Positions 1 through 9,482 of a stretch of 64,000 nt of DNA are shown in pieces. The position numbers were made by a program, and so were the translations under genes. The notes under the pieces were generated by a model. The model worked only from the letters and a program-made list of their open reading frames with translations. It did not search any database and was not told where the DNA came from. This DNA comes from Pseudomonas sp. CFBP 13711 (GTDB lineage: Bacteria; Pseudomonadota; Gammaproteobacteria; Pseudomonadales; Pseudomonadaceae), in contig NZ_JACYVI010000016.1 in assembly GCF_014842265.1 (NCBI RefSeq), positions 1,364 to 65,363 of the forward strand, read 5' to 3'. Every line of letters begins with the position of its first letter. Position 1 is the first letter of the stretch.

Positions 1-440
1 ACAAAGGTGTTGAGCTGAGCGTGTTTGGTGAGCCCATCGAAGGCCTTCGCCTGATGGCAGGCGGCACGCGCATGACCTCGGAGCTGAAGAACACCGCGGG
101 CGGGCTCACTGATGGAAACCATGCCATCGGGGTGCCCACCTTCCAGCTCAATGCGAGCGTCGACTGGGACGTTCCTGGCCTGGAGGGAGCTGCCCTCAGC
201 GCCCGTATGCTGCGTACCGGAGGCCAGTATGCGGATCAGGCCAACAACCTGAGCCTTCCGACCTGGAACCGGTTCGATGCCGGGGCGCGCTACAAACTTA
301 AGGTCGATCAAAGGGACCTGACGTTGCGCGTCAATGTGGAGAACATCACCGACAAGAACTACTGGGCTTCAGCCAACGGTGGCTATCTCAGCCAGGGCGA
401 CCCGCGTCTGGTCAAAGTCTCGGGCACCATCGATTTCTAA
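1..440 (+). CDS. TonB-dependent outer-membrane receptor, C-terminal end (partial)
   Basis: The reading frame is already open at the window edge (in frame from base 3) and ends at the TAA at 438-440, so only about the last 145 residues are present. The visible part looks like the final beta-strands of a TonB-dependent siderophore receptor: alternating polar and aromatic strands, the motif NITDKNYW typical of the penultimate strands, a glycine-rich turn, and a terminal phenylalanine (TIDF) as recognised by the BAM assembly machinery. Such proteins import ferric siderophores across the outer membrane with TonB-ExbBD energy. The substrate cannot be told because plug and N-terminus lie outside the window. 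No in-frame start codon needs to be chosen. Confidence 0.85.
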   Translation, partial: KGVELSVFGEPIEGLRLMAGGTRMTSELKNTAGGLTDGNHAIGVPTFQLNASVDWDVPGLEGAALSARMLRTGGQYADQANNLSLPTWNRFDAGARYKLKVDQRDLTLRVNVENITDKNYWASANGGYLSQGDPRLVKVSGTIDF

Positions 441-646
441 GTCGAATGGTTTGCGCCAAGCCCCCTTTTAATCGATCTGGTGCAATGTGCCCTGCAGGCC
501 GGCGCGCCTTGCGGTAATGACGCAATGGCCGTCCTACGTCTCTCGCGTGGCCAGATCAGCGGTAGACGTTCTGCGCAAAACCGACAGCATTTAGGGTACG
601 GAAACTGCATGCGTCGTTGTCTTACAGCCAATCTGATGACGAATCT

Positions 647-2215
647 ATGAAGTCTTTCTACCTTGTATCAACAAGGCTCTCTCCCTCAGCGCTTACCAGA
701 GCGCTGATCGGCTTCATTGCATTAGTGTGTATATCGCTGATCCTGGCTACAGCGTGGCAGATAAATCAGTCTAGGCACGAACGCATTGCTAACGCTAAAG
801 TTGCAGTTTCGAATATCGTTCGAGCCGCTGAACAACAAGCTCAGGACACCATTCGCCAAGCTGATAATACACTGCGACATCTTGTCGAACGCGTGGAGCA
901 CGATGGTGTAGCGAAGGATCAGCTATCACGGTTGGCGAAACTGATGGCTCAAGACGTGGTAAACGTAGAGGGGATCCAAGGGCTATTTATTTACGATGCT
1001 CAAGGTAATTGGGTTGCAAACTCCTTTTCAAGTGGCGCGCAGACGCTGAACAACGTCGACCGCGCATACTTCGTTTATCACCGCGACCACACCGATGAAT
1101 CCATTCACGTTGACTCCATTGTAAAGAGCCGCACTACGGGCGACATGGTCATACCGGTCAGCAGGCGTATCAATGCTGCTGACGGATCGTTCGCAGGTGT
1201 TGCTCTGGCAACCGTGCCTGTCGCATATTTCCAAACGTTCTTCCAGCGCATGGATGTAGACGACCAGGGCGTTATTTTCCTTGCGCTCAACAACGGTGAT
1301 CTACTAGCTCGGCGGCCTACGTTGACAGCGTTGATGACCACCAATGTGGCAAAGGGCGATATATTTACCCTCTATCTGCCAAAGAGCGATCATGGCAACG
1401 CGGTGATTAAGTCAGTGGTGGATGGCGTAGAAAGGATTTATGCCTACAGGCGGGTATCTGGATTGCCCATCGTTGCCGCTGCTGGTGTATCCAGCCAACA
1501 TATCTTCGCACCTTGGTGGGCATACGCGTATAGGTCCATGGCGCTCATCGGTATAATCACTTTGGCCTTGGTCTTGTTGGGCGCCCTGCTGTACCGGCAG
1601 ATCCAGCAGTTAATCACTGCGGAAACTGAGCTGAACATCGCTAGAACCGAACTTGAGATCATCGCCCGGACCGATAGTTTGACACATATGGCTAACAGGC
1701 GATGTTTCGATGCTACCTTGCAGCAAGAATGGGGACGGGCAAGCCGGAACAGATCAACCATAGCCGTTATCTTGCTAGATATCGACTGGTTCAAGCAATA
1801 CAACGATCTTTACGGCCATCTGGGGGGTGACGACTGCCTGAGGCAAGTTGCGGAAATCATCGGCACCTGCGTCAATCGGCCGGGCGATCTTGCGGCCCGC
1901 TATGGTGGCGAGGAGTTTGTGATCCTGCTGCCTGAAACTAATCTCGCTGGGGCTTTAAACGTCGCAGCCAATGTCAGGTTGTCCATCGCCAATGCACTCA
2001 TAGATCACTCAGGTAGCCCGTTGGGAATTGTAACGATCAGCTCAGGCGTGGTGGCGATCAGTTCACCCTTGAAGGAAGGCTATCGAGCGGCCCTGGAAGA
2101 GGCAGATCGACTTCTCTATTGCGCTAAAAATAAAGGCCGTAACAGCGTTGAAGGTCGATTGATAACCTGTGTAAGCAATCCACACCCAACGGCCGTTGTT
2201 AATTTTCCTCGGTAA
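647..2215 (+). CDS. Membrane diguanylate cyclase with dCache-like sensor
   Basis: This is a predicted inner-membrane enzyme that makes cyclic di-GMP from two GTP. I use the ATG at 647 (522 aa); a TTG 30 bp upstream is in frame but less likely. A membrane helix at about residues 17-38 is followed by a periplasmic dCache-like sensor of about 250 residues, a second helix near 298-317, a short coiled coil, and a GGDEF domain. The active-site signature is GGEEF at about 420-424. The inhibitory I-site RPGD lies at about 411-414, at the usual spacing before LAARYGGEEF, so product inhibition is expected. There is no EAL domain. The signal sensed is unknown. It stands alone, with convergent genes downstream. 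Confidence 0.92.
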   Translation: MKSFYLVSTRLSPSALTRALIGFIALVCISLILATAWQINQSRHERIANAKVAVSNIVRAAEQQAQDTIRQADNTLRHLVERVEHDGVAKDQLSRLAKLMAQDVVNVEGIQGLFIYDAQGNWVANSFSSGAQTLNNVDRAYFVYHRDHTDESIHVDSIVKSRTTGDMVIPVSRRINAADGSFAGVALATVPVAYFQTFFQRMDVDDQGVIFLALNNGDLLARRPTLTALMTTNVAKGDIFTLYLPKSDHGNAVIKSVVDGVERIYAYRRVSGLPIVAAAGVSSQHIFAPWWAYAYRSMALIGIITLALVLLGALLYRQIQQLITAETELNIARTELEIIARTDSLTHMANRRCFDATLQQEWGRASRNRSTIAVILLDIDWFKQYNDLYGHLGGDDCLRQVAEIIGTCVNRPGDLAARYGGEEFVILLPETNLAGALNVAANVRLSIANALIDHSGSPLGIVTISSGVVAISSPLKEGYRAALEEADRLLYCAKNKGRNSVEGRLITCVSNPHPTAVVNFPR

Positions 2216-2444
2216 GCCAGCATCATGACACGCTTAAGAAAGTGCCCGTTCAATCGCTGAGTAATGCTGACTGTACGCCAGTGCAGTGACAAGATTGGAC
2301 TGTCACCGGATTCGTAGATGCTCTTTTCATGCCCTAAGCCAGTGGGCATACCACACGCTGTTAAGCCATTTCTTAGCGGTACCCAAAAAATATTTATCCC
2401 ATTATCAGTTACCATGACAGCGATGCTTGTTCTGTAGCAGTTGT

Positions 2445-2669
2445 TCACTCGGCAGCGGAGCGCCGCACAAAACAGCGGTTCACGCTGCGAAAGCATCGTG
2501 AACGCTCGTTGCGAACATCATAGATCAGCTGCATGGCCTGCTCTCCAGTCACAAGCCCCTCTCTTCGTGCCTGCTCGATCCGAATGAATAACCCATTACA
2601 GTCATCTTCCAGCTTGGCCCAATGGGCTGTATGCAGATTACGAATGGATTGCTTGAGAGCATCGAGCAT
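2445..2669 (-). CDS. Small hypothetical protein (74 aa)
   Basis: I do not recognise this family. The ATG at 2669 is preceded by a purine-rich ribosome-binding site (AGGGGATCCC then ATG), which supports a real gene. The product is largely helical and charged, with no membrane segment or metal-binding motif that I can see; the C-terminus is arginine-rich with two scattered cysteines. It lies between the convergent diguanylate cyclase and the downstream end of a chemoreceptor gene on the same strand. It could be a small cytoplasmic signalling accessory, but that is a guess from position only. Confidence 0.5.
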   Translation of the reverse strand: MLDALKQSIRNLHTAHWAKLEDDCNGLFIRIEQARREGLVTGEQAMQLIYDVRNERSRCFRSVNRCFVRRSAAE

Positions 2670-2738
2670 GGGATCCCCTGAATATCACGCATTACCTTGT
2701 AGCAGCAAAGCTGCTGAACACGGAAGACTACAAATCCA

Positions 2739-4055
2739 TCAATACCCGGCTTGACCTGAGAACTGCTCTACAGCAGTCACAACACTGTTGGCACCTTGCT
2801 GAATGTCCTTGATCACCTCGTCTGCCTCACTGGCCAAATCAAGCGCTTCCCCGGCCTGCTGCCTGCTTTTTCCAATAATGCTCACCGCAGTCGAGGCCAG
2901 TACCTGGTTCTTTTTTACCACCTCGACGATCTCTGCAGTTGCTTTAGTGGTTCGCATGGCCAGATTTCTGACCTCGTCAGCGACCACAGCAAAACCCCGG
3001 CCCTGCTCCCCGGCACGTGCCGCTTCGATTGCTGCGTTCAAAGCCAACAAATTAGTCTGGTCTGCGATGCTGCCGATGGTTTTCACGATGGTACCGATTT
3101 CCTGGCTCTGGGCATCCAGCGCTTCAATGCCATGGGCAGCATCTTCCATCAAGGCCGAAAGCGTATTGAGAGTGGTGACGGTGTTCTGAATGACCTCGCG
3201 ACCTTGCTGTGCACTGGCGTTGGTTCGAACTGAGGTGCCGTGCGCCATGCCAGCTGCTTCGGAAACAGCGCGCTCTCGAGTGACCTGGTCGGTGATAACG
3301 GTGGCCAACTTGGCAATCTTGTACAGCTTGCCATTGGCATCCACTATTGGATTGTATGAAGCTTCCAGCCACACTTCCTTGCCGTGTTTATCCGAGCGGC
3401 AAAACCTTCCAGCAACGTACGATCCCTTTCGCAGGGTGTGCCAGAACTGTTCATAGTCTTGTGACTGAGCGTCAGACGGCAGGCAAAAGATCCGGTGATG
3501 CTGGCCCTGGATTTGGGGAAGCGTATAGCCCATAGCATTCAGAAAATTATGATTGGCTGTCAGGACTATTCCGTCCAGCGAAAATTCGATAACGGCAGTG
3601 GACCGCATCAGTGCCCCCACCAGCGCTTCGTTCTCTCTGGAGGCCTCGATTGTCCTTGTCAGCACGCTGGAATACACAACGATTCGTTCTACACGTCCGC
3701 TCTCACCCGCGAAAGGTATAACCATTGCCCGTAGCCAGACGTGCCGACCTTCACGGCTGCACAGACGCAATGTGCCGCTGTAATGCTTGCCCTGGGCCAC
3801 TGCATCAAGAGCCCGACGCTGATGTACGTCACCGCTTAGTTCAGAGGGACTGAACTCACGCAGGGCGCGGCCTGACAATTCCGCCCGGGTGAATCCCAGC
3901 TCTGTTTCAAACAGAGCATTCACCTCCAGGATGACACCTGCCGCATCCAGGGTGACCGCCACGGTTTCGAGATCCAGAGTCGCCTTGACCTGCTCAAGAG
4001 CCCCCAGCCGTGTTTCCAATTGCTGGATTCTGTTTTTTAACCGGTTGTTGAACAT
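2739..4055 (-). CDS. Soluble PAS-PAS methyl-accepting chemotaxis protein (BdlA-like)
   Basis: This is a predicted cytoplasmic chemoreceptor of 438 aa. It starts with a short coiled coil, followed by two PAS domains (about residues 30-145 and 150-265) and a chemoreceptor signalling domain. The hairpin tip, with AIEAARAGEQGRGFAVVADE, is highly conserved and is what contacts CheA and CheW. No transmembrane segment is visible. This order and size match the BdlA/Aer-like soluble receptors of Pseudomonas, which sense redox or small ligands and in P. aeruginosa control biofilm dispersal. I prefer the ATG at 4055 (protein begins MFNNRLKN) to the one at 4076 because a GGGTCAC stretch lies at ribosome-binding distance. 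The C-terminal methylation helix is short. The dispersal role is inferred from family resemblance only. Confidence 0.85.
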   Translation of the reverse strand: MFNNRLKNRIQQLETRLGALEQVKATLDLETVAVTLDAAGVILEVNALFETELGFTRAELSGRALREFSPSELSGDVHQRRALDAVAQGKHYSGTLRLCSREGRHVWLRAMVIPFAGESGRVERIVVYSSVLTRTIEASRENEALVGALMRSTAVIEFSLDGIVLTANHNFLNAMGYTLPQIQGQHHRIFCLPSDAQSQDYEQFWHTLRKGSYVAGRFCRSDKHGKEVWLEASYNPIVDANGKLYKIAKLATVITDQVTRERAVSEAAGMAHGTSVRTNASAQQGREVIQNTVTTLNTLSALMEDAAHGIEALDAQSQEIGTIVKTIGSIADQTNLLALNAAIEAARAGEQGRGFAVVADEVRNLAMRTTKATAEIVEVVKKNQVLASTAVSIIGKSRQQAGEALDLASEADEVIKDIQQGANSVVTAVEQFSGQAGY

Positions 4056-4076
4056 GACAGTGACCCGCATTGACAT

Positions 4077-4402
4077 AAAATACTATCGACGGGTCGAGGG
4101 AAACCTTGAGGATTACCCACCGAAGCAGTGCGCATAGCCACATCAGTAACAAGTCTGAAAAGCTGAGGTTGTTGCGACCAGACATTGCAACGGGATGGGT
4201 GTACGGATGGGTGTGCGCTTCGAGTGCATGTCTTACAGATAGCTGCCCGGGCTTTATTACATCTTAGGCTGTGGTCCAGTCCGCCTAGGGGTAGCACGCT
4301 TGATTTGGAGGTTAGGCGGCGCAGCAAAGAAAACCTAAAAAAGTCCGACGGCATTCTGCTCAGCGAAATTGCGCCTGGCGGATGACTCGCAAGCATCAGA
4401 CG
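4077..4402. other. Gene-free stretch upstream of the PAS chemoreceptor
   Basis: No convincing gene is seen. It separates the start of the PAS chemoreceptor gene from the end of the small gene at 4403. It presumably holds the chemoreceptor promoter. A 7-bp inverted repeat, CCGCCTA (from 4281) and TAGGCGG, spaced about 25 bp apart, is the only symmetry I noticed. Confidence 0.4.
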
Positions 4403-4714
4403 TTATGGATCTAACAGGTTTGAGTTTCTCACCGGCGGCAGCTGCTCCTTTAAAGATACAAGACGGTCTTCAAAAGCCCTTTCAAAGGCTACACCCAGCG
4501 CATTGAACTGCGCACCGGAGATTGCTTCAGCCACGCCCAGACCCGTGCTGAACCCTAAAGCGCGGCCATGGGCATGGCACAGCTCCATAATGCTCTCCGC
4601 GCTGCTAATTCGCTCAATACATGTACGTAGGCACTGCTGCAGATCGCGTGGTACCCCCGACATGCTAATCATACGATGCGGATCAAGACTTGAGTTGAGC
4701 AGGCGATAGCTCAC
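4403..4714 (-). CDS. Small hypothetical protein (103 aa)
   Basis: I do not recognise this family. The GTG start at 4714 has a good ribosome-binding site (AGGAG, eight bases upstream), which argues for a translated gene. The sequence is mixed alpha-helical and soluble, with a few cysteines and histidines in the middle (about residues 28-50) but no recognisable metal-binding pattern. It sits between two chemoreceptor genes on the same strand, so a link to chemotaxis signalling is possible but rests only on position. Its promoter side carries a large nested palindrome (4742-4835). Confidence 0.5.
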   Translation of the reverse strand: MSYRLLNSSLDPHRMISMSGVPRDLQQCLRTCIERISSAESIMELCHAHGRALGFSTGLGVAEAISGAQFNALGVAFERAFEDRLVSLKEQLPPVRNSNLLDP

Positions 4715-4741
4715 GAGGCCTTCTCCTGATTTGAAACTCTA

Positions 4742-4835
4742 TTTTTAGGCGTAATAGTTCATCACTGCTCGCATTTTGCCAACTGGAACTGCTGGACGAT
4801 CAGCCTCCAGTTCAGCGCAGTTTGACGCCTAAAAA
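4742..4835. repeat. 94-bp nested palindrome
   Basis: Perfect 11-bp outer arms (TTTTTAGGCGT and ACGCCTAAAAA) enclose an inner 7-bp inverted repeat (AACTGGA at 4781, TCCAGTT at 4806), which in turn encloses GCTG/CAGC. The element lies between the 3' end of the 4HB chemoreceptor gene and the start of the 103-aa gene. It could be a folded terminator or leader RNA, or a small non-autonomous mobile element. No clean target duplication is visible. Confidence 0.55.
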
Positions 4836-4931
4836 CTCGATCCGCCATGTATCTTCGCGCTTAGACTGCACTCCGTTTGAGCGTCCGACATCCAGAGATA
4901 TCGGACGAACTCGCCATCAGGTATGAATGCC

Positions 4932-6551
4932 TTAGACCTTGAAACGATTGACCAGCTGATTCAGGTTAACCGCAAGCTTCGACATTTCGTTACACGCACT
5001 TGCGGTCTGGCTGGCGCCTGCCGAGCTTTGGGAGGCCAGTTCTCGAATGCTGACCAGGTTGCGATCAACTTCCCGGGCGACATGCGCCTGTTCTTCCGAA
5101 GCGGTGGCGATCAGGATGTTGCGCTCGTTGATGCTCGTAATGGCGGTGGCGATCTGGTCAAAAGAACTGCTGGCATCGCCAGCGACACTCAGGGATTCGG
5201 CAGCCAATTCTCTGCTGGTGGCCATTGCTTTTACGGCCTGGTCGGAATCGTTTTGAATAGCCTGGATCATCTGTTCGATTTCTTGCGTCGACACTTGCGT
5301 GCGGTGAGCGAGGGCTCGAACTTCGTCGGCGACGACTGCGAAGCCTCGGCCCTGTTCACCCGCCCTAGCGGCCTCAATCGCGGCGTTGAGCGCAAGAAGA
5401 TTGGTCTGCTCAGCAATGGCTCTGATCACTTCAACCACTGTTGAAATGTTCTGTGCACGAGTGGACAAGCCAATGATTTGCTCACTGGTGTCCTGCACGT
5501 TGCTCGACAACTTCTCTATGGCCTTCAGCGTCTGCGATACGCGTTCGAGGCCAACCTCCGTGTAGCCCTGGCCTCGTCTGGACTCTTCAGAAGCCGATTC
5601 GGCATTGCGTGCCACTTCGTCTACCGCAGCGCTCATCTCGGTGACGGCAGTTGCAGCCTGATTTACTTCATCGTTCTGTGACACCAGGCCAAGACTGGAT
5701 TGCTCAGTCACCGCAGTCATTTGTTCCGATGCGGCAGCCAACTGGGATGAGGAGTCCCCGATCTGCATGATCGTGCTTCGAAGGTTCTGCTGCATTTTGG
5801 CCAATGCACTCAAAAGCCTACCTGCTTCATCCGTTCCGCTGACTTCAACCTCTTTTGTCAGGTCGCTAGAGGCAATGCGTTCAGCGACACCGAGAGCGTT
5901 TCCTAGGGGCGACGTGATCGTTTTAGTCAGTAGAGTTGCCAAACAAAGGGTCAGGAGCGCGACGAAGATAATCAAGCCGACGACGAGGTAAAAGCCGGAG
6001 TCATAAACTTGCGTCGCTTGAGCGCCGGCAAGGGTGGCGCCTTCGTTGTTAAATTGAGTCAGCTCCTCGATCTGGCCCTCCATCTGATTTATCAGAGGAC
6101 GGATACTGGTAGCGTCGAGCTTAACAATGGCGCTTGTATCGCCTGATTTCAGCAAAGACTCCAGCAGGTCTAGCTGACCGGCGTAGTCGTCATAAGACTT
6201 TTTTACAGCCAAGAACAATTGCCGCTCCCGATCACTCGCAATGAGCGGCTCATAGTTGTAGACCGCATCTTTCGAGGCTTTGCGGTAGCCGGGAAATTTG
6301 TCGACTGTTTGTTGAATGGTTTGGGGATCCGCGAGTGCCCGCTGCGTCTCGAGGCGTATGCGAAGAATGGTCGAGTTCATCAGCGCGGTTTGCCGGATAC
6401 TGGGCATCCAGTTGAGTTCGACATCCTTTTCCGTATCGCGAAGCTTGTCCATCTGCAGTATGGCGATGACGCCCAATACCACGACCAGCATAATGATGGC
6501 CGAAAAAAACAGGGTGGCGCGTGGAGCAAGGTTTATATTTCTGAGGCGCAT
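4932..6551 (-). CDS. Methyl-accepting chemotaxis protein with four-helix-bundle sensor
   Basis: This is a transmembrane chemoreceptor of 539 aa from the ATG at 6551. I prefer that start to the one at 6563 because GAGAAG precedes it and homologues begin MRLRNINLAPR. Order: membrane helix about 12-33; periplasmic four-helix bundle (4HB_MCP type, about 35-185); second membrane helix about 190-212; HAMP linker; then a long signalling domain with the conserved tip AIEAARAGEQGRGFAVVADE. It ends NRFKV, as many Pseudomonas receptors do, with no CheR-tethering pentapeptide. The 4HB sensor class binds organic acids or amino acids in known members, but the ligand here cannot be read from sequence. Confidence 0.93.
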   Translation of the reverse strand: MRLRNINLAPRATLFFSAIIMLVVVLGVIAILQMDKLRDTEKDVELNWMPSIRQTALMNSTILRIRLETQRALADPQTIQQTVDKFPGYRKASKDAVYNYEPLIASDRERQLFLAVKKSYDDYAGQLDLLESLLKSGDTSAIVKLDATSIRPLINQMEGQIEELTQFNNEGATLAGAQATQVYDSGFYLVVGLIIFVALLTLCLATLLTKTITSPLGNALGVAERIASSDLTKEVEVSGTDEAGRLLSALAKMQQNLRSTIMQIGDSSSQLAAASEQMTAVTEQSSLGLVSQNDEVNQAATAVTEMSAAVDEVARNAESASEESRRGQGYTEVGLERVSQTLKAIEKLSSNVQDTSEQIIGLSTRAQNISTVVEVIRAIAEQTNLLALNAAIEAARAGEQGRGFAVVADEVRALAHRTQVSTQEIEQMIQAIQNDSDQAVKAMATSRELAAESLSVAGDASSSFDQIATAITSINERNILIATASEEQAHVAREVDRNLVSIRELASQSSAGASQTASACNEMSKLAVNLNQLVNRFKV

Positions 6552-6896
6552 TGGACTTCTCACTGCAAGATGGCCAGAGGCCTGGTCTTGAAGCTATCGG
6601 CTAGAAATCCTGAAGAATGAGGGCTGCCCGTCAGCTCGCTGAAACCACGTCCCCAGCGACAGCTCCCTTGTGATATCCACCCCCACTAGCGTCCTGATGC
6701 TGTCATCGTGAACGTGTTCAGGAGGTAGGGTTCAACCGATAAATGACTTGCAGCACCGCTTCGCAATTGTCAGCAAATCATCGACTGAAATCTCGCGTTT
6801 TTAACAGATACGATGTGAAATCCGGGCCCACACAGCAGGTGGGTTGCACTTCAACGCAACGCCCTCATCCCCTTAACCCATGGAGCTTGTAAACCG
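6552..6896. other. Divergent intergenic region, chemoreceptor / antiporter
   Basis: This 345-bp spacer separates two divergent genes and must hold both promoters. I see no convincing ORF, RNA gene or strong inverted repeat in it. Confidence 0.4.
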
Positions 6897-8135
6897 ATGT
6901 TGGACACCGTCGCAGTATTTCTCAGCATCACCGCGGTGCTAGCGTTTCTCAACAGACGGTATGTGGGTTTGCCGCCCGCCATCGGCGTAATGAGCATTGC
7001 GCTAGCGCTTTCGCTCGTCAACATGGCGCTCAGTGCACTGGGTTTTGAGGCGCTGCATACATTCGAAACCTCACTGGTGGAGTCCATCGACTTTTCAGAG
7101 CTGTTGATGCAAGGCATGTTATCGCTGCTGCTGTTCGCTGGCGCACTACACGTAGACTTGTCGCAGCTACGTGCCTACCGATGGCAAGTTGCATCACTGG
7201 CGGTCATTGGAACGACGGTTTCGACGCTGTTCATTGGTTTTGCGCTTTGGGCGCTGCTCTCGCTTACTGACCTGGCTCTGCCCCTTTCGTACTGCCTGGT
7301 ATTCGGTGCGCTCATCTCTCCAACGGACCCCATCGCGGTAATGGGCATTTTGAAGTCAGCAGGTGCACCCGCAAGCGTCGAGCTGGTGATATCGGGCGAA
7401 TCGCTGTTCAACGATGGAGTCAGCGTCGTGCTGTTTTCGCTCATTCTGGCGATGATTGTCAGAGGTGATGCACCCTCAGTGCTTGGTGCTTCACAACTGT
7501 TGGTCGAGGAGGCAGGCGGCGGCGCATTGGTTGGCGCGGTGTTGGGCTACATCACCTATCGAATGCTCAAAAGCATCGACAGCTATCAGGAAGAAGTACT
7601 TATCACCCTGGCCGCAGTACTTGGCGGCTACGCTTTAGCAAGTCATCTGCACGTCTCGGGCCCGCTGGCGATGGTGGTAATGGGCCTCATCATTGGCAAT
7701 CAAGGCCGCTCCCATGCCATGTCGGAAGAAACCGAGAAGAACCTTGATATGTTCTGGGAGTTGATTGACGAGATCCTCAACGCGGTTCTTTTTGTGCTCA
7801 TTGGCCTGGAAGTGGTGCTGATTCACTTCTCAGGTACGCTTGCTGTCACAGGACTGGCCGTTATCGTGCTGACATTGCTGGCCAGGTTGCTGACAGTTGG
7901 CGCTCCCGTCGCAGTGCTGGGCAAACGCTTTCGGCTGCCTGCCGGCGCCTGGAGCGTTATGACGTGGGGCGGATTACGGGGAGGGATATCAGTAGCACTG
8001 GCACTGTCACTTCCGGCGGGGCATGCCCGGGACGTGGTGGTATCGCTGACCTACATGGTCGTCGTGTTCTCGATTTTGGTTCAGGGCATGAGCATCGGAA
8101 CGCTGGTGAAGCGAGTTATCCCTTGTAGGAAATGA
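6897..8135 (+). CDS. Sodium/proton antiporter, CPA1 (NhaP) family
   Basis: This is an inner-membrane cation/proton exchanger of 412 aa with about 12 hydrophobic segments. CPA1 hallmarks are visible: SPTDPIAVMGILKS in the mid-region (about residues 140-153), and GESLFNDGVSVVLF (about 166-180), whose acidic residues bind the ion. A conserved basic/glycine segment, TWGGLRGGISVALALSLP, lies near 358-375. No long C-terminal regulatory tail is present, unlike long NhaP proteins. It exports Na+ (or K+/Li+) for proton uptake, giving pH and salt homeostasis. It is convergent with the DUF2254 gene, and a second antiporter of another family (NhaA) lies 1.4 kb away. Confidence 0.92.
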   Translation: MLDTVAVFLSITAVLAFLNRRYVGLPPAIGVMSIALALSLVNMALSALGFEALHTFETSLVESIDFSELLMQGMLSLLLFAGALHVDLSQLRAYRWQVASLAVIGTTVSTLFIGFALWALLSLTDLALPLSYCLVFGALISPTDPIAVMGILKSAGAPASVELVISGESLFNDGVSVVLFSLILAMIVRGDAPSVLGASQLLVEEAGGGALVGAVLGYITYRMLKSIDSYQEEVLITLAAVLGGYALASHLHVSGPLAMVVMGLIIGNQGRSHAMSEETEKNLDMFWELIDEILNAVLFVLIGLEVVLIHFSGTLAVTGLAVIVLTLLARLLTVGAPVAVLGKRFRLPAGAWSVMTWGGLRGGISVALALSLPAGHARDVVVSLTYMVVVFSILVQGMSIGTLVKRVIPCRK

Positions 8136-8163
8136 GCACGGATCGCCAAGGCTGACGGCGGGT

Positions 8164-9432
8164 TCACGGGAGCAAGGCGGCAATGCACGCTCTCAACCGC
8201 GCCTTGTCACCGTCAAGCGTCATCGCCGCCTCCGCCCGTTCGAGGACGACGCCGATGTGACGGGCGCCCAAGTCGGCGTACAAAGCCGGGCAGCAATGCG
8301 CAAGGCTTGCAAGCGCTTTGACCAGACGGATGTTGACCTCGATAAGTGCTGCGCCGTCACGCGCAATCGGCGAAAAGAAGTCGTCAAACATGTCTTCCAC
8401 GGAGAGCCCGCGCACATGCACGCAACTGCACTGTACTTCAGGCTTTTCCAGCGTCCCAGACCTAGCCTGTGCATTGAACGCGCGAATTCCTCTGCCTATG
8501 ACATCGATTGCCGTGCCCGGGTCGTTTACGGCGGGCGAAAGCGCCCTTGATGCGATCTCCGACAACACGGACAAACCAAAGCGGGGGTCGTGCTCGTACG
8601 TTCTGCTAACACCAAGGGTGATAGCGGACAGGATTTGCCTTACGTGAGGTTCATCCAGCGGTTCTGTGTTCGTTCTCATTACCTGTGCCAGCAGCTCGCC
8701 CTCATTTATGAAGCTGCCCGGCAGTATCTCAAGATAAATAAGCGCAGCATGTTTCTGTGCGAAGGCGTCCAGCGCAGGCACGTCGATGTGCTGCACGTAG
8801 CCCACCTCCCGACTGCGGATCGGGAGCAGTGGCAGCACCTGACCCGGAGGCTCCGGGTAGGCGCATCCGCCTAGGTAAGGCAGTTGGCGGCGTTCCGTGA
8901 GCGCACTGATGGTGGCGGCCTCGACTCGGTCGATCGTCTCACCTACCCGGCCAAGCCTGGACAGATGGTCGATCCATCGCAGCAAGGTGTAGACGATCAG
9001 TACCACCACGGCGAGTGTGACCGCGAACAAGATAACCCGGCCCTGAGCGCCATACGCACCCGTGCTTAGAGCGATGATGCCGACCAGGCTAAACAGAAAG
9101 GAGCCAATGAAGGTCGACAGCGCGTTCTGAGTGGTCGAGTCCTCCATGACCAGTGTTGTGGCGCGCGGGGTGGTACCCGTGCTGGCTGCTCCATAGGCCG
9201 TGACCATGGTACTTAGAGAAAACGTTGTGACGGCCAGCATGCTGGACGCGATGATGCCCAGAATCTTGTCGACGGCGTCAGCGCCTATCTTGCCAGGCAG
9301 GTCTATAGGAATGTGGTCTCTGAGAACGACAGCCAGCAACGCCGTCACAACGCCCAGTAGGGAAAACAGTCCCGCTCTGAACCACAGACGTCTGGTCGTG
9401 CGAATCAACAGCCATTGCCACCGAGCAACCAT
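8164..9432 (-). CDS. DUF2254 family membrane protein
   Basis: This 422-aa protein has about four membrane helices in its N-terminal half (roughly residues 20-40, 60-85, 108-130 and 135-160) and a long soluble C-terminal domain. The conserved stretch after helix 2, TTFSLSTMVTAYGAAS, and the central region with SEIASRALSPAVNDPGTA match the DUF2254 predicted-membrane-protein family as I know it. Molecular function is not established; a channel or mechanosensitive role has been suggested for similar topologies but is unproven. A ribosome-binding site (CGGAG) precedes the ATG. It sits between two sodium/proton antiporter genes, which hints at ion homeostasis. Confidence 0.8.
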   Translation of the reverse strand: MVARWQWLLIRTTRRLWFRAGLFSLLGVVTALLAVVLRDHIPIDLPGKIGADAVDKILGIIASSMLAVTTFSLSTMVTAYGAASTGTTPRATTLVMEDSTTQNALSTFIGSFLFSLVGIIALSTGAYGAQGRVILFAVTLAVVVLIVYTLLRWIDHLSRLGRVGETIDRVEAATISALTERRQLPYLGGCAYPEPPGQVLPLLPIRSREVGYVQHIDVPALDAFAQKHAALIYLEILPGSFINEGELLAQVMRTNTEPLDEPHVRQILSAITLGVSRTYEHDPRFGLSVLSEIASRALSPAVNDPGTAIDVIGRGIRAFNAQARSGTLEKPEVQCSCVHVRGLSVEDMFDDFFSPIARDGAALIEVNIRLVKALASLAHCCPALYADLGARHIGVVLERAEAAMTLDGDKARLRACIAALLP

Positions 9433-9482
9433 TGCGAAACTCCGCTGTTACGTGAGGGTGAGTTGGATGATATCTGTACCAA

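Noticed and set aside
617..646. Upstream TTG start for the diguanylate cyclase
   Set aside because: The ten extra residues are polar and unlike family starts; the ATG at 647 is followed by a normal membrane-anchor N-terminus.
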